Source: Crossaster papposus (lineage: Eukaryota > Echinodermata > Asteroidea > Velatida > Solasteridae). From it: DNA of 64,000 bases. A program made the position numbers and the translations under genes. The stretch lies in assembly GCA_037893245.1 (NCBI GenBank), contig JBAIAA010000449.1, positions 248,001 through 312,000 on the forward strand, in the 5' to 3' direction. Positions 45,754 to 57,300 of this stretch are shown one piece after another. The notes below the pieces were generated by a model. It was given only the letters and a program-made list of their open reading frames with translations, was not told where the DNA came from and searched no databases. Position 1 is the stretch's first letter. Each line of letters opens with the position of its first letter.

Positions 45754-47008
45754 TTGCGACGTCCCTCAACAATCAACTGCCGGTTTATTGCTCGAGGTTT
45801 TCCCGACCCCAACGCCTGGCGGACAGACGCTCTAGCAATTCATTGGGACAGGCTGTTCGCTTACGCCTTCCCGCCCCTATCCCTCATCGCCCGGGTCTTG
45901 TCCAAGATCGAACAGGAGAATTGCAAGATCCTTCTGGTGGCCCCGTTTTGGCCTCGCCAACCGTGGTTTGCCAGGCTAACCAGGCTCCTCGTGTTCAGAC
46001 CCGTGATTCTTCCACGGCGTCCGGACATCCATCAACCCGATCCGTATATATATAACAGCAGACTACGTCATTTGTATAAATGGTACCGGCGTCACTCTCA
46101 CTGTCCCACCGATTCTTCTGTAGAAACAGTGGGTGATTTCCTTTTGTACCTATTTGAGAGTGGCCTATCTACGGCCACAATCAAGAATTACCGTTCAGCC
46201 ATCTCGGCGATCCATAAAGGTTTCCCGGACGGTTCCTCGATCTCTGACAACCAGGCATTGGGTCATCTTGTCCGGGGCATGTTCGTTGATCGCCCCCCGA
46301 CACGTAAACTCGTCCCTTCCTGGGACCTATTCCAGGTGCTCTCGGTCTTGCCTAGAGCACCATTCGAGCCCCTGGCCAATGCCTCGTTATTACAGCTATC
46401 GCTTAAGGTTGCCTTTCTGTTAGCAGTTGCTACCTCCAGGCGCCGTAGTGAGCTACATTCTCTTTCATTAGAGCAAGGGCACATCCGTTGGGAACCTGCC
46501 GGTGTCCGTCTGATTTCTAGGACGGGTTTCCTCTCAAAGAATCAGTCCGCTTCTTTCCTCCCGCCTGATATCTTTGTTCCAGACATTAAGTCTTTCTCAT
46601 CGATCTCGTCCGACAAGTTTTTGGTGCCCGGTCCGGGCTCTCAAATGGTACGTCGAACGAACTCGACCGTGTAGGGGTGACCTCAAGCAATTGTTCATTA
46701 CTACGGTCCCACCTTACCGACCAGCGTCCCGTGACACCATCTCTCGATGGCTTGTGACGGCTATCTGTTCGGCCCTCTCTGATTGGCCGAACGAACCTGG
46801 GTCTTCTGTCCGGGCTCACGATGTAAGATCAACATCAACCCCGTGGGCCTTCTTCAAGGGCGTTCCCATCGCAGACATCGTCAAGGCTGCTTCATGGAAA
46901 TCTGCTAGCACCTTCACGGAATGTTACCTGAAGGATGTCTTACAATCTGAGGGCATTGCTGGCAGAACCGTCCTGAAGGCTGCTGCAGCCTCATTTCGGC
47001 GTCATTAG
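45754..47008 (+). pseudogene. DIRS tyrosine recombinase
   Basis: Frame 45754-46674 continues to 47008 after a frameshift at about 46620. It begins in the RH-YR spacer (FAYAFPPLSLIARVL, LLVAPFWPRQPWFARL), then the SAM-like N-terminal part (TVGDFLLYLFESGLSTATIK, NYRSAISAIH) and the catalytic core: SRRRSELHSL (first catalytic Arg, about 46440), RAHDVRSTSTPWAF (His-x-x-Arg, 46817-46828), WKSASTFTECYL (Tyr nucleophile codon at about 46924). Ends TAG at 47006-47008. In DIRS elements this enzyme joins the circular cDNA to the chromosome. All catalytic residues are present but in two frames. Confidence 0.88.
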
Positions 47009-47493
47009 TCGCTTCGCCTCTCCTCCTCGTTTTTCGGTGAGTGCGACATTGCTCTTCCTCAGATTAACAGATTAGTGATATGGTTTATTCACACGTGCTC
47101 GCTTTAACGATTCACGTGTATATCTACCTATTTATCACTTGCCCCAGTGACTTTTTTCCTCAGGACGGTCTATACATATCATCCGTGCTGATGATCTCTA
47201 TGATGTCCTTGGGCTGACGAATTTTGGGTTTTCCGCATCCTCCCTTCGATGCTCCAACCCGTTTTTTCCAAGGGTTCTACTTGTGGTTGATTAAATAAGA
47301 TACATTTTGTCTTGATACTTATTTACTCTAGACTAAGCCTACTGGTTGTAGGACTTCTTTCGGAGGTTGCACATACAACCTCTGAAACAGAGTTTGGAAC
47401 CGCTTTAGTTAGCACGTCTTATTTGCGACCGTGCAGTTCAGGACCCTTATTCACAGTAGCATCTCGCATACCCACCACCGGTCTACGGTGCTA

Positions 47494-47544
47494 TATCATG
47501 CATATGTAGTGGCTCTACAGGTAAGTATATAGAGTGACGTCGAC

Positions 47545-47588
<44 letters not shown>

Positions 47589-47635
47589 ACAGTAGTGTGG
47601 TAGGGGTCTACGAACGAATACTTACCTGTAGAGCT
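47494..47635 (+). repeat. DIRS internal complementary region
   Basis: First part (47494-47541) is the inverse of the element's left end (CATATGTAGTGGCTCTACAG, then AGAGTGACG). Second part (47589-47635) is the inverse of its right end (GTAGTGTGGTAGGGGTCTAC). A sequence complementary to both outer ends is the defining internal complementary region used in circle formation. A 43-base C run separates the two halves. Confidence 0.8.
47546..47588. repeat. Poly(C) run, 43 bp
   Basis: C homopolymer inside the ICR; a second C run is at 47636-47650. Confidence 0.95.
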
Positions 47636-47689
47636 CCCCCCCCCCCCCCCGCCTCCCCACTTATTCTCGGTCTTGTGGTTGTGCCAAGT

Positions 47690-47845
47690 TTAGCACGCAC
47701 GATAAAAGAGGATGCCAACATGGCGCTCATACCGCGGGGCACCGTGTGGGAGGGTCAATAGGGGGCGCTATTGTGAGAAAAATCTTAGCGTTGACGCCTG
47801 CCGGCTGGGACTATGTATATATGTGCTAGTGGCTCTACAGGTAAG
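47690..47845 (+). repeat. DIRS right inverted terminal repeat
   Basis: Inverse of 40981-41115: AACATGGCGCTCATACCGCG, GGTCAATAGGGGGCGCTATT, AAATCTTAGCGTTGACGCCT and CTAGTGGCTCTACAGG. Confidence 0.85.
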
Positions 47846-47877
47846 TATTCATTCGTAGACCCCTACCACACTACTGT

Positions 47878-47913
<36 letters not shown>
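47878..47913. repeat. Poly(G) run, 36 bp
   Basis: G homopolymer at the right end of the DIRS element, complementary to the C run in the ICR. Confidence 0.95.
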
Positions 47914-47914
<1 letters not shown>

Positions 47915-48061
47915 GGGGGGATTTGATAATACTAGCCCAGATGCTCGTTTTGAAAATCCGTTAAGCGACTGGAGCGGAGACCACAGTGCTGGAGAGTGGA
48001 AACAGTCTAAACTGGGGTTTGGAAAACGGCTCGTGTCTTTTGGGGGGTCTATTTAATTTTA

Positions 48062-48316
48062 TGGGGGTTTTCGAAACCTTTGCTTTATCTATCACTTCGC
48101 CTCCGGTTCGCTTTCGATATCCAAATCATTGAGAATCAGATAGAAATAAAAGCAAATAAAAACAATATTCGAACTGTTAGGTTAATATCAATCGATTGAA
48201 AGTTTCTGAAGCACAGCAGGCATCAGAACGTGACTGGAGTTTCCGCAGTTAGGAGCCTACAAATAAAATCGCCCTAAGCCTAAGACGAAACGAAGCCAGG
48301 GATTCGAAAAAGCCCC
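48062..48316 (-). mobile_element. MITE family G, copy 2
   Basis: GGGGGTTTTCGAAACCTTTG left, GGGATTCGAAAAAGCCCC right; inverse of 36481-36698 with extra sequence. Confidence 0.7.
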
Positions 48317-50766
48317 AAAATCTATTTTCGGCTAATGTGAGTCGAGTTATTCGGCTTCGGTTGGTCTCTGAGAAGCAAACTGAAGCGAATTATTCTAACC
48401 GTTTGCTTTATTCCACCGATTGATTGAATGTTGCTAAAGCAGTACATGCACTAAAACGTAGCTGATTCGGGAGTGTATTGATATCCTTATTAAATAAATC
48501 CAAAACGAAGCCACAATTTCGAAAGGAACTAGATTGTCAAGATCATGATTGATCCATGAGGGCGCTCTTGCACTTTTGCAGTCTTTTTTTCTTTTCCCGT
48601 AGCTAGCTAGCTATCGTTCACATGTTCGTACAGTCTACAGTACGTTGTATGTTCGATGTTCGTACAATCATGGAGGAATAATTCCTCCATGGTACAATAA
48701 ACAACATGACCGTTGTTTATGCCACTTCAGTACTGGATCTGACATAATATATTATTATGTATACATATCCTCTGGTTGTCTCAATTTTGTATGTGGACAA
48801 TAAAGTGAAGTGAAGTGAAGTGAAGTGAAGCAAGATGCCATACCAAAATTGGACTTGTTATGAAATTGAAATGCCTTCTTGGACTTGGGACGATCCATTT
48901 ATAAAATAATTTAAACAAGCTAGAAGGCAAACTTGACATAAACTACTTGACCATTATTATGAGGCATGTAGTACATACACGTGACATGTACAAGCACATT
49001 TGTACACTACATGCATGTAACTGTACAAGTACATGCATACAGATTCTACTTTGTGTATTTTAGGGAAAGTCCCTTCTTGTTTTACACTAGCATAGGGGAT
49101 TTCCCCGAGGTTAATGAGAAATGCTCATAAATATTTATAACTTGCTGGCAACAGCCAATTGTACTTCAGTTGTGTGGTCACATGACAGCAGTCACTCATG
49201 TGGTTTGGTTGCAAAGGGATTTTTTTTTATATGGAGCCTTGGAGGCTTAACAATTCTCTCAATTTTGTTGTGGGGGCAGATCAGAATTCTGCCCATTGAC
49301 TAGTGCTTGGTAAGTTTGCATGTTTTTTATGTTGACACTAGTTTTACCACAGCATTAGGCTGTGTACGTCATCTATGTTACCGTAAACTGTGACTGATTA
49401 TCATTTACTTTACTTTAGTCTAGTCTGTATCCACGGTCATGTATGTTAATTGTGTATCGATTTTTGTTTCTTCTTTTAAAATTACAGGATATTTTCTCGA
49501 TACCGTGGTAGTAATTCACCTTTTTTAGTGCTGTGTTGGGTTGTTCTTGTTCCTATTAAAGTATTATTGTTACTATTTTTATTTTATATTTTTATATTTT
49601 TTTTTAGTGAGCAAAACTCAATTCATAATTTCTTTCCTATATTTTTGGTTAAACAATGTACAATTGGTTTCGTTTTTATTATTCACTAGAATTTTGATAA
49701 CTCTTTCTTGTAGGTCAGATTTATTTTTGACTTTGTGTTTTGTAACCATTCTTTCGGAAATTTCTGAATCGCACTTTGACACTTTTTAATTTTTTTAGAT
49801 AGTACCGGTACGGTACTGAGGACGCTTTTTCAGTTTTTTTGGTTTTTTTTCCTGTGTCCTGCCAAACAAAAGAGAGTTTATGACCTAATCCTTTGAGCCA
49901 GCGGAGCCCCCAAAACCTTGTAAATAGACTAGGAGCTATTGTTCCAGGGCTATACACAACCAGTGCTGAAAAACAATTTTTGGTTTATAGAACCCCCTAA
50001 TAAAAATATATGCATATAAAAATAATGGCGTGGGCATGCAGCGTGCGGCTAACTACCCATTCGCTAGAAGCGCGCACATGTACACATATCACTGTACTAG
50101 ACCGAAGCGAATAAACAATTACCGCACTTGTTTACACCAAGAGCGCGCCACAAGAACAGCTTACGCAACACCAGCAGGTCAACTGTGGCGGCTAAAACAG
50201 GAAGTGTTTTAGCTAACACCGTTCACACATCGTGTTAAAAAGATAAAACGGTCATAGTTTCAGCTAGACCCTCGATCCCTCTGACGTGTTTTAAATCCCC
50301 GTTTCAGTGGCGAGATAAAACCGATTCTGTTAAAACTAAAACTGTTCAGACATCGTTTTAGCTAAAACTTTTAACCAAATCGAGTTCAACTAGTGTTTTA
50401 AGCAAATTTAAAACGGTGTGTAAACGAACCCACCGAGTTCCTTTAACTTCGTGAAGGACGGCGTCGTTCAACCAGTGCTAATCCTCCTGAATTGCAGCCA
50501 TGGGCACTGTGGACGTGTGGCCCAGAGCATCTCTTGTCAGCTTCCCATGCTGAATCTTGTTGATCTTTGTTTCCATAGCTGTTTCAGGAGATCAGTGTAG
50601 TAAGCCTCAGTGATATTGCGACCCTTTTTAAACTTTCTGTGTAATCACCAGTTGAACTGCATGCAAATTCAGTTGAAACTGTATAGCCCATCTCCTTTGT
50701 GATACTACTTTATGTGCGCATGCGGACATTATGTGAACTTCCTCTTAACCATGGCCTAATAAACGT
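48317..50766. other. Intergenic, no gene seen
   Basis: No supported gene. Contains a GGAGGAATAATTCCTCC hairpin (48672-48688), a GTGAA tandem (48807-48833), and at 50180-50430 a patch rich in GTTTTAGCTAA/TTAAAAC motifs that may be another repeat. Confidence 0.45.
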
Positions 50767-51830
50767 GTACCCAACAGCACACGGAGGACTCTACATTTCT
50801 GCCATTGTTTACCTTTATTCCGACTCCATATATCTCTACATGGTGGCAGCGGTGGGATATGTAGAGATGGGGTCCGCTCGTAAGTCCGACGCCTCATAGG
50901 TCCGACGCCTCATTAGTCCGACAAAATACCAAATAAGGCCCATAAGTCCGACGCCTCATTGGTCCGACACCCCATAGGTCCGACGCTCCATAGGTCCGAC
51001 GCCTCGTAGGTCCGAAGCCTCATAGGTCCGACAATTAATTTTACTTTTATTTCTGTCCATAACTCCGACGCCTCATAAGTCCGACACCTCATAAGTCCGA
51101 CGCGTCGTAAGTCCGACGCGTCGTAAGTCCGACGCGTCGTAAGTCCGACGCGTCGTAAGTCCGACGCGTCGTAAGTCCGACGCGTCGTAAGTCCGACGCG
51201 TCGTAAGTCCGACGCGTCGTAAGTCCGACGCGTCGTAAGTCCGACGCGTCGTAAGTCCGACGCGTCGTAAGTCCGACGCGTCGTAAGTCCGACGCGTCGT
51301 AAGTCCGACAGTCATGAATACAAGCATTGCGATCGAAAAGTATGAAGCTGTAAGCTACAAGTTCTAAATACTTGATCTCCAGAAATATTTATACAATCTA
51401 TCTCACATAGGCCGCGAAGACCGCTTTATACACCGAATCATTGGTGAAATCGAAATATAACAATTAACGAGCTCGCGTGCAGGAGTTTACAGGGTTATGG
51501 TGGTCTGCACCCATAGACATCTAAATAATTATTTAGATGTCTATTATTTAGATGTCTATGTCTGCACCCCTAATTCGTGCTTTGCACAGTGCGCCCTCTC
51601 ACGTTTTTGCCTTGTCGGACAAATGAACCTTCTCTTATAATAGTCTATAGCTCCGACGCCTCAACAGTCCGACGCCTCATTTGTCCGACGTCGGACTTAT
51701 GGGGCGTCGGACTTATGAGGCGTCGGACTTATGAGGCGTCGGACTTACGATACGGCCCCGTAGAGATATGGAGTCGGGATATAGGGAAACAATGGCACAA
51801 ATGTAGAGTTCTCCGTGTGCTGTTAGGTAC
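50767..51830. mobile_element. Inverted-repeat element with internal 16-bp array
   Basis: Left end GTACCCAACAGCACACGGAG then GACTCTACATTT; right end is the inverse, AAATGTAGAGTTCTCCGTGT then GCTGTTAGGTAC. TIRs run at least 55 bp (through TTCCGACTCCATAT). Interior: degenerate 16-bp repeats (50880-51060), a uniform array (51061-51310), then inverse-oriented units (51655-51745), plus a palindrome at 51514-51560. No transposase. It ends 97 bp before the start codon of the next gene. Confidence 0.82.
51061..51310. repeat. 16-bp CpG-rich minisatellite
   Basis: About 15 units of TAAGTCCGACGCGTCG, nearly identical; related diverged units (TAGGTCCGACGCCTCA) flank it on both sides, those on the right in inverse orientation. 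Four CpG per unit in an otherwise CpG-poor region. Long minus-strand frames over it are repeat artefacts. Confidence 0.95.
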
Positions 51831-51927
51831 CAACTATAAGGCATACATGTACATATTATTTCTCCCTTCTTCTTTATAACCAAAGGAACAGGAGTCAGAT
51901 TGGAAGTTCAAGTGATACCTACTCAAG

Positions 51928-54357
51928 ATGGCTTTTGCATTTGATATGAGTCTGGAACAGGCTGCTGCAACTTTGAGAGAAGAACTTGTGGAGCTCTTGG
52001 AAGCAAACGGACCTTGTATAGAAGTGGAGAACCTCGGCGCACAGTACAGGAGGCATTTCAAGAAAGACCTAAACGTCAAGAAATTTGGGATGACCTCGGT
52101 CAAAACAATGGTGGCTTCGTTTGGGCACATTATAGAAACATTCTCTGTCGGGCAAAGGAAATATCTCATGATGAAAAAATTGCCAGAGGCCGCAAAAACA
52201 AAGAAGGGTGGAGCTGAAGGTGGTATCCCAGTTTATAACACCTCCGAAAGTCTGTCAAGAGTGTCAGAGCCCATCTCCGAGAGATATCAAACAAATGGCT
52301 CTTTAACACGGGGAAGGTATACATGTACCTTAAAAGACTTGAAGAAGGATTTGGTGGAGTTGCTTCAGAGTTCACCTGAGCGGCATATCGAGCTGCACTC
52401 TCTGCAAGAAACCTATGAGCGGAAGTACAAGAGAGCTCTGAACCTCACTGAACATGGTATATGGGCAGTTGATGCCATTGCCGATACATTCAGGGACACT
52501 TTTGAGATAGTCAATCAGTGCATTCACAGCAATCATCAGAAAATCCGCATTAGGCCGGACGGCATTGACGATCAACAAAATAGAGGTGTGGTGAAAAGGA
52601 ACAAGTCTAACATTTTCAGAGAAGATGTAAAAGAGTTGCTTACGAGGTATCCTAATGGTGTAAAAGTAAATGACCTTGGTAAACTGTATGGGAAAGAGTA
52701 CCACAAAAATATACCTAAGAGAACGGTGATAATAGATATGTGCGGGGATTATTTTGAACTCTTCAGTACATGCAGTAAACCCAGCCGTCAGTTTCTTCAC
52801 TTGAAACCAGGTCAGAGCAAGGCAGGTGGTGGCAAGAGAGCGAGTGATGCTGCCAGCTCAAGTGACCAATTCGCTCCCGCCAACTCTAGTCAACAACTCC
52901 CTCCCATGGTGTTCAACAACACGGGTTTGAGTCTGTTTGGAGCTGCCCCGGGGGTCAGCTACACGTACCATAGTCCACCATCAGCGGGGATCGTAGAAGG
53001 AGCAGCAGGAGGTATCGGCGGCAGCGGATCAGGTTTGTTAGGAGCCTCGCCAGCTGTAGCTGCTGTCTCACCAGTTCCGTTAATGGGTCTCCAACCAATT
53101 CCGTTAATGGGTCTCCCACCAGTTCCGTTAATGGGTCACAACCTCGGTGCCGCAACTGGAAACCCACCTACACAACCCGGGCAGGGTCTTCTTGAACCCG
53201 TGCCAGCTCAACAAAGCCAGGTTCAGCAACGGCAACCACAAAATCTGCCTGTGAAAGAATCTGCAGTTGGGCTCGTGCAACAAGAGAAAATAAAAAGTTT
53301 GCCAAAAGTGCAGCCTGTAGAAGGCAGCGGAAAGAAAAGCGGAAAGAATAGCGGTAAAAAAAGTGGAAAGAAGAAGAAAGTTGCCAGTCGTCCTTCAGAA
53401 GTTGCATTTGGAACCTTGGATGCTACTGAAATGACAGTGTTGTATCCACACCAAACACCGAGGCAAAGAGTTGCAATCAAGCAGGAACGCGTGCATCAAG
53501 AAACCCAGCCGCTGACGCCACCACCGTATTTGAAGGAACAACTGCAGGGGCAGCCCCATAAACTGAAAACCAATGTCAAGCAAATGGACACAAATCAGTG
53601 CAGTGACGACGCAGTTCCAAGTTCAAGAGACAAGCAACAGAAGCGGTCTGCATCAACCCCGCAACAGCAACAGCAATGGAAGAAATCTAGACAAGTATAT
53701 CTACCGCTGGACGAGCCCTCTGAGCATATGTATCCAGCTCTGACGTCGTCATCACAAAGCAGCGGCTCAAAGCAACAAACCCCGAAACGGAGCACTCTGA
53801 ATGCAGTGGCCCAGACCGTTATTGACAACCTTGCTGCAGCCAATGAGCTGGTGACGGTGGACCGTGTGGTGGAACTTCTCAAGCAGCAGTTTCAGGCCAG
53901 CAACTTGGAAAATCTTGGGCTGCAAAACGAAAGGCAACTGCCAGCCCTGCATCAGTTGATGAAGCTTCAGTCCAAAGTCAATGCCTTCATCCAGGCATTC
54001 GTCCAAGTCCGTGCCATCTGCACCCTCCACGAGCTCGGGGAGTCTCTAGCGATGGTGGATGCCCCTATAGGTTCTACAGAGAAGCTGGACTATGCCGACC
54101 TTCAACTAGGCCCGTTGTCCAAGCAACCTCTGGTCTATCAGTTCTTTAAGTTTCCGCCAACTAAAGATGAAGGTGACATCCCAAAGATCACAACTCTTGA
54201 TGTCATCAAGGTTCTGAACAATTTTCTGACAGAAAAAGAACTGTGGAGAACGCGTGTCAAGTTGGAGAATTTCATGGAGTACATTCTAGACGAGTATGAA
54301 ATGGAAGAACCTTATGAATTGGGCTTGCGAATCCAGAGTATTGGACTTGCCATTGCA
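51928..54357 (+). CDS. LOTUS-NOV gene, coding exon 1
   Basis: 810 codons, phase 0 end at donor GTAAGT (54358). Holds the three N-terminal LOTUS domains, a three-unit repeat of eight residues (P-V/I-P-L-M-G-x-x, 53071-53142), the lysine-rich stretch and the QQQQQ tract (53660). The open frame runs on to 54597 but the last 80 codons read an AT-rich intron. Confidence 0.9.
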
Positions 54358-57300
54358 GTAAGTATCATTTTATTTTTGAAAGTCCGTTTCTATCGGAATT
54401 ACTCTGTCACATATTTGTTTCATCTCCAACTTTACATTGAAAAAGTCTTTGCACCGAATATTAATGGTTTTCAAATTTTGTTTAATTTTGTCAATTTTCT
54501 CGCATATAAAATGCCACAGAAAAGTATTACGAATCAGGATAACCTATGTCAAAAATCAAATTATCTCCTCTTTGTTTTAAATATATCAGGCACTTAAGAC
54601 TGCCAAACGGGAACAAAAAACGACCATGGACAGGGCTCGTGAAAACCTGAAGACTTCCATGTCGGAAGAGGTGGCTGAAGCAATGGAGAAAATCCGCAAA
54701 GCCGTGATGGCGCCGGTGGACATCACCGGGCACCAGTTCCCCTCAGGGCCGCAGCTGGAAGTGCGGCGCCTCTACTGCAACACGACAGCAGCAGCCGCTG
54801 TCGACAGGGTCTTCAATAACGCCTACGAGCTGATCGCCTACAGCACGCCCCTGCGCCAGTTCTGCCCGGCACTGAGGAAAATGGTAATGGACCCGTTTAG
54901 CCGTTCGCTGTTCCAGCTGGCCATTTGTACGGGCGACCTGAGTCGACCCACTGACCTTCCAGAGGGGATTCTGGATGATGAAGATGAAGATGATGAAGAA
55001 AGTAGTCCTGAGGAGGAAAAAAGCCCAGTGAAATCACAACCGACTGCAGGTATCGCATGTTTTTTAGCACTGGATTTGTCTATGACTTCAATTTTGTCTC
55101 TGAATAATTTAGAAGCTATAAAGTCAAAAAAACTAGTGGAAGTAACCTATATTTTTGCCTTGGAATATGGGAATTTGTTCCCATTTACGGCTTAGGTATT
55201 ATGACTCGGGGAATCCTCAAGTCTGGGAGAAGGCAGAAATGAAACTGAGTTTTTGAGAAACCCTCTGTCAAAACCCTGATAAAAAGTCTGGTGTTTTTGA
55301 CATGTAACTATACTCCTTAAAATAATTGTTGATAAGAGTCTTCCTGGATCTTCCACAAATCATTACCTGTGCTGAAGCCTAACCTTGATTTTGGGCTTCA
55401 TTATATTTCGTTTGTTATTACATAGCTGGCAATAAATAGGCTCAACACTCTAGCTTATGCAGCCCGGCGCGAACTGGGCCCAATTTCTTGGCTCTGCTTA
55501 CTGTTAGCGAAAAATCCCTGCTTACAATAGCAGAAAATTTGGTGCTTACGGTAAACATATTTCACACGTTGGCGAGGAATTTTGGTCTCTGAGCATGCGT
55601 ACAACCCGTAACTAAGGATTCTGTGCTTACATTGTAAGCACATAATTTTTCTGCTAGCGCGGTTAGCAGAAAATGGTGACCGTAAGCGCGGAATTCTGTG
55701 GTTAACAGAGCCATGAAATTGGGCCCTGGTTAACATGGGTTACCAACTAAAAGTCTTGTTCTGGAATGGATGAAAAATACTATAAACTGTTTATGCTTCA
55801 ACTGTTGTCAGATATTGTACCCATATCTTTCGTGCCTGTTCCACAGTACACTTGTGCACAGTCTGCAGAACAAAATATTTACAAAGATAGACACACAAAC
55901 AAAATGGGGCGAAGCTGTCCTGTGTAAGATAAATGTAGCAAAATGACTATAATTTTTCCTAGATCAAGTCTGCGAAGAACTACAGCGTTACCTAGAACGC
56001 ATTCAGCATGGAAATGTCAATCTCAAAGACCTTGCCCGCATCGAGGCTAAACTTTGCCAGCATTTCAGCTTTCAGGATTTTGTGTCGATCAACCGAACGA
56101 AGAGAACCTTCCTACAGTTCCTCTCACTGGATCATCCAGAGGTAATCAAGTTTAGTAAGAGACTATACAATCACTATTTCTGTACATAGTCCATCCCTAT
56201 GCGTCATTTAGTTAAAGTTTCAAAAATTTGGTCTTATATTGCAAAGTTGAAGTCATGGATGCAATATTTGTAACCTTCATATTATGGTTGTGTAAAAGGT
56301 CAAGTACTGAGGTCAAAGGTGGAATTGTAAAATTATTTGCATTTGAGAACTTGCATGTTCAATTATAATAAAACTTGGGTCGTATATGCAATATGGAAAC
56401 TTGCATGTGATGGTGATATTCAGGGTCACACTGAGGTCAAAGGTCACTTGAGGTCAAGTTGTAAAATAGGGTAATCGCGAAAGTATAGACGAGATTCTTA
56501 GTTCGAGACTTTTGGTTCGAGACACTTGGTTCCATATGCATTATTAAAGTTATTGACGTATGATCTCAGGTCTGTAAAACCCCAATGCATACATTTGCAA
56601 ACGCACTTTTTTGAACTGTTGTTTGTTTCGGCATTTGCTCAGATTTTAGAGAGCATTGGCGGTACCCTGATGGGACTGGTGTCCAGTAACCCCAGCCAGG
56701 GGTCTACCTACAGACCGTCGCGCATGGACCTAGTGGAATTCATCCAACAGTGTAACCCTTGCAAAGTAGGCATTTGAAGATGTGGTACATTTTTTAATTT
56801 ATAACTCCATTAGATACTTGAAAACACCGTGTTTAGCCATTTCACTCACAGACGCTCTTTCCTGATTGGCTGTGATTGTATCACGTGATGTTGGCTATTT
56901 TCAATTGATCATCCACGCCTGAAAAGTATTGTACCCATGCCAACAGAGCTGCAACACTCGGCAGTTATTTACCCCCTTGGTCTATCTTTGATGATTCTAC
57001 CCACTCTGACATTTTATTCCCTTGGCCTAATCCTCCTTTTGTTGGTTGTTCCACTCTGTTATTTATTTTTTTGTGTTTCTTCTTCCACCATGGTTTGCAT
57101 CATGCTTGTATGTCCCCCTTTATATGTTTGTTTCATGTACACAGCCTTTTTGTCTCTGAAGAAGATCCTGTTAAGATAAAAATATTAGGCCCTCTAAACT
57201 TATTTGATTTGTATAATTTAGATCATTCCCGCCAGTAAGCAGTTTGCAGCAGTTGGAAACATATACTAGTTCTAATTTCTGCGGAAACAAAATGAGAGTT

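Larger units (their letters stand above)
43960..45760 (+). pseudogene. DIRS RNase H region, split by an insertion
   Basis: LRMRPIQLHLLTFY (connection), TDASLSGWGGYVAP in the frame near 44195-44235 (first catalytic Asp), HINTLELIAVSRALEHFL (catalytic Glu), DNMTVVAYINRQGGTRS (catalytic Asp, 44364-44421), LHWSMRHK, then the 1119-bp insertion at 44483. On the far side the same frame resumes with HLPGVENGTADALYRG, carrying the last catalytic Asp, and then VDLFATSLNNQLPVYCSRF. The reading frame is continuous across the insertion when the element and one TA are removed. One frameshift lies at about 44370. Confidence 0.82.
40964..47879 (+). mobile_element. DIRS-like tyrosine-recombinase retrotransposon
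   Basis: Order seen: left inverted terminal repeat, gag-like frames, reverse transcriptase and RNase H, tyrosine recombinase, internal complementary region, right inverted terminal repeat. This is the DIRS architecture; DIRS elements have no LTRs or integrase and integrate a circular intermediate by tyrosine recombinase without target duplication. The copy is about 5.8 kb after excluding a 1.1-kb insertion (44483-45601). GC content is much higher than in the flanks. Frames are broken by several frameshifts and an RT deletion, so it is inactive. Boundaries are set by the ITR/ICR complementarity and are good to a few tens of bases. Confidence 0.88.

Noticed and set aside
40964-47879. LTR retrovirus or Gypsy element
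   Set aside because: No direct LTRs, protease or DDE integrase; a tyrosine recombinase, inverted termini and an internal complementary region are present instead.
51061-51310. CRISPR-like regular array
   Set aside because: Units are contiguous with no spacers, and the genome is eukaryotic.
51073-51327. 84-codon minus-strand frame with RRTYDASDLRRVGLTT repeats
   Set aside because: Pure product of the 16-bp tandem array; reads through all frames because of the repeat.
54358-54597. C-terminal extension of exon 1 (80 codons)
   Set aside because: Starts at a consensus GTAAGT donor and is AT-rich, low-complexity; the next exon continues the frame from 54590.
56937-57179. 80-codon hydrophobic frame resembling a membrane peptide
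   Set aside because: Lies in intron 4 of the LOTUS-NOV gene between two in-phase exons; hydrophobicity follows from T-rich intron sequence.
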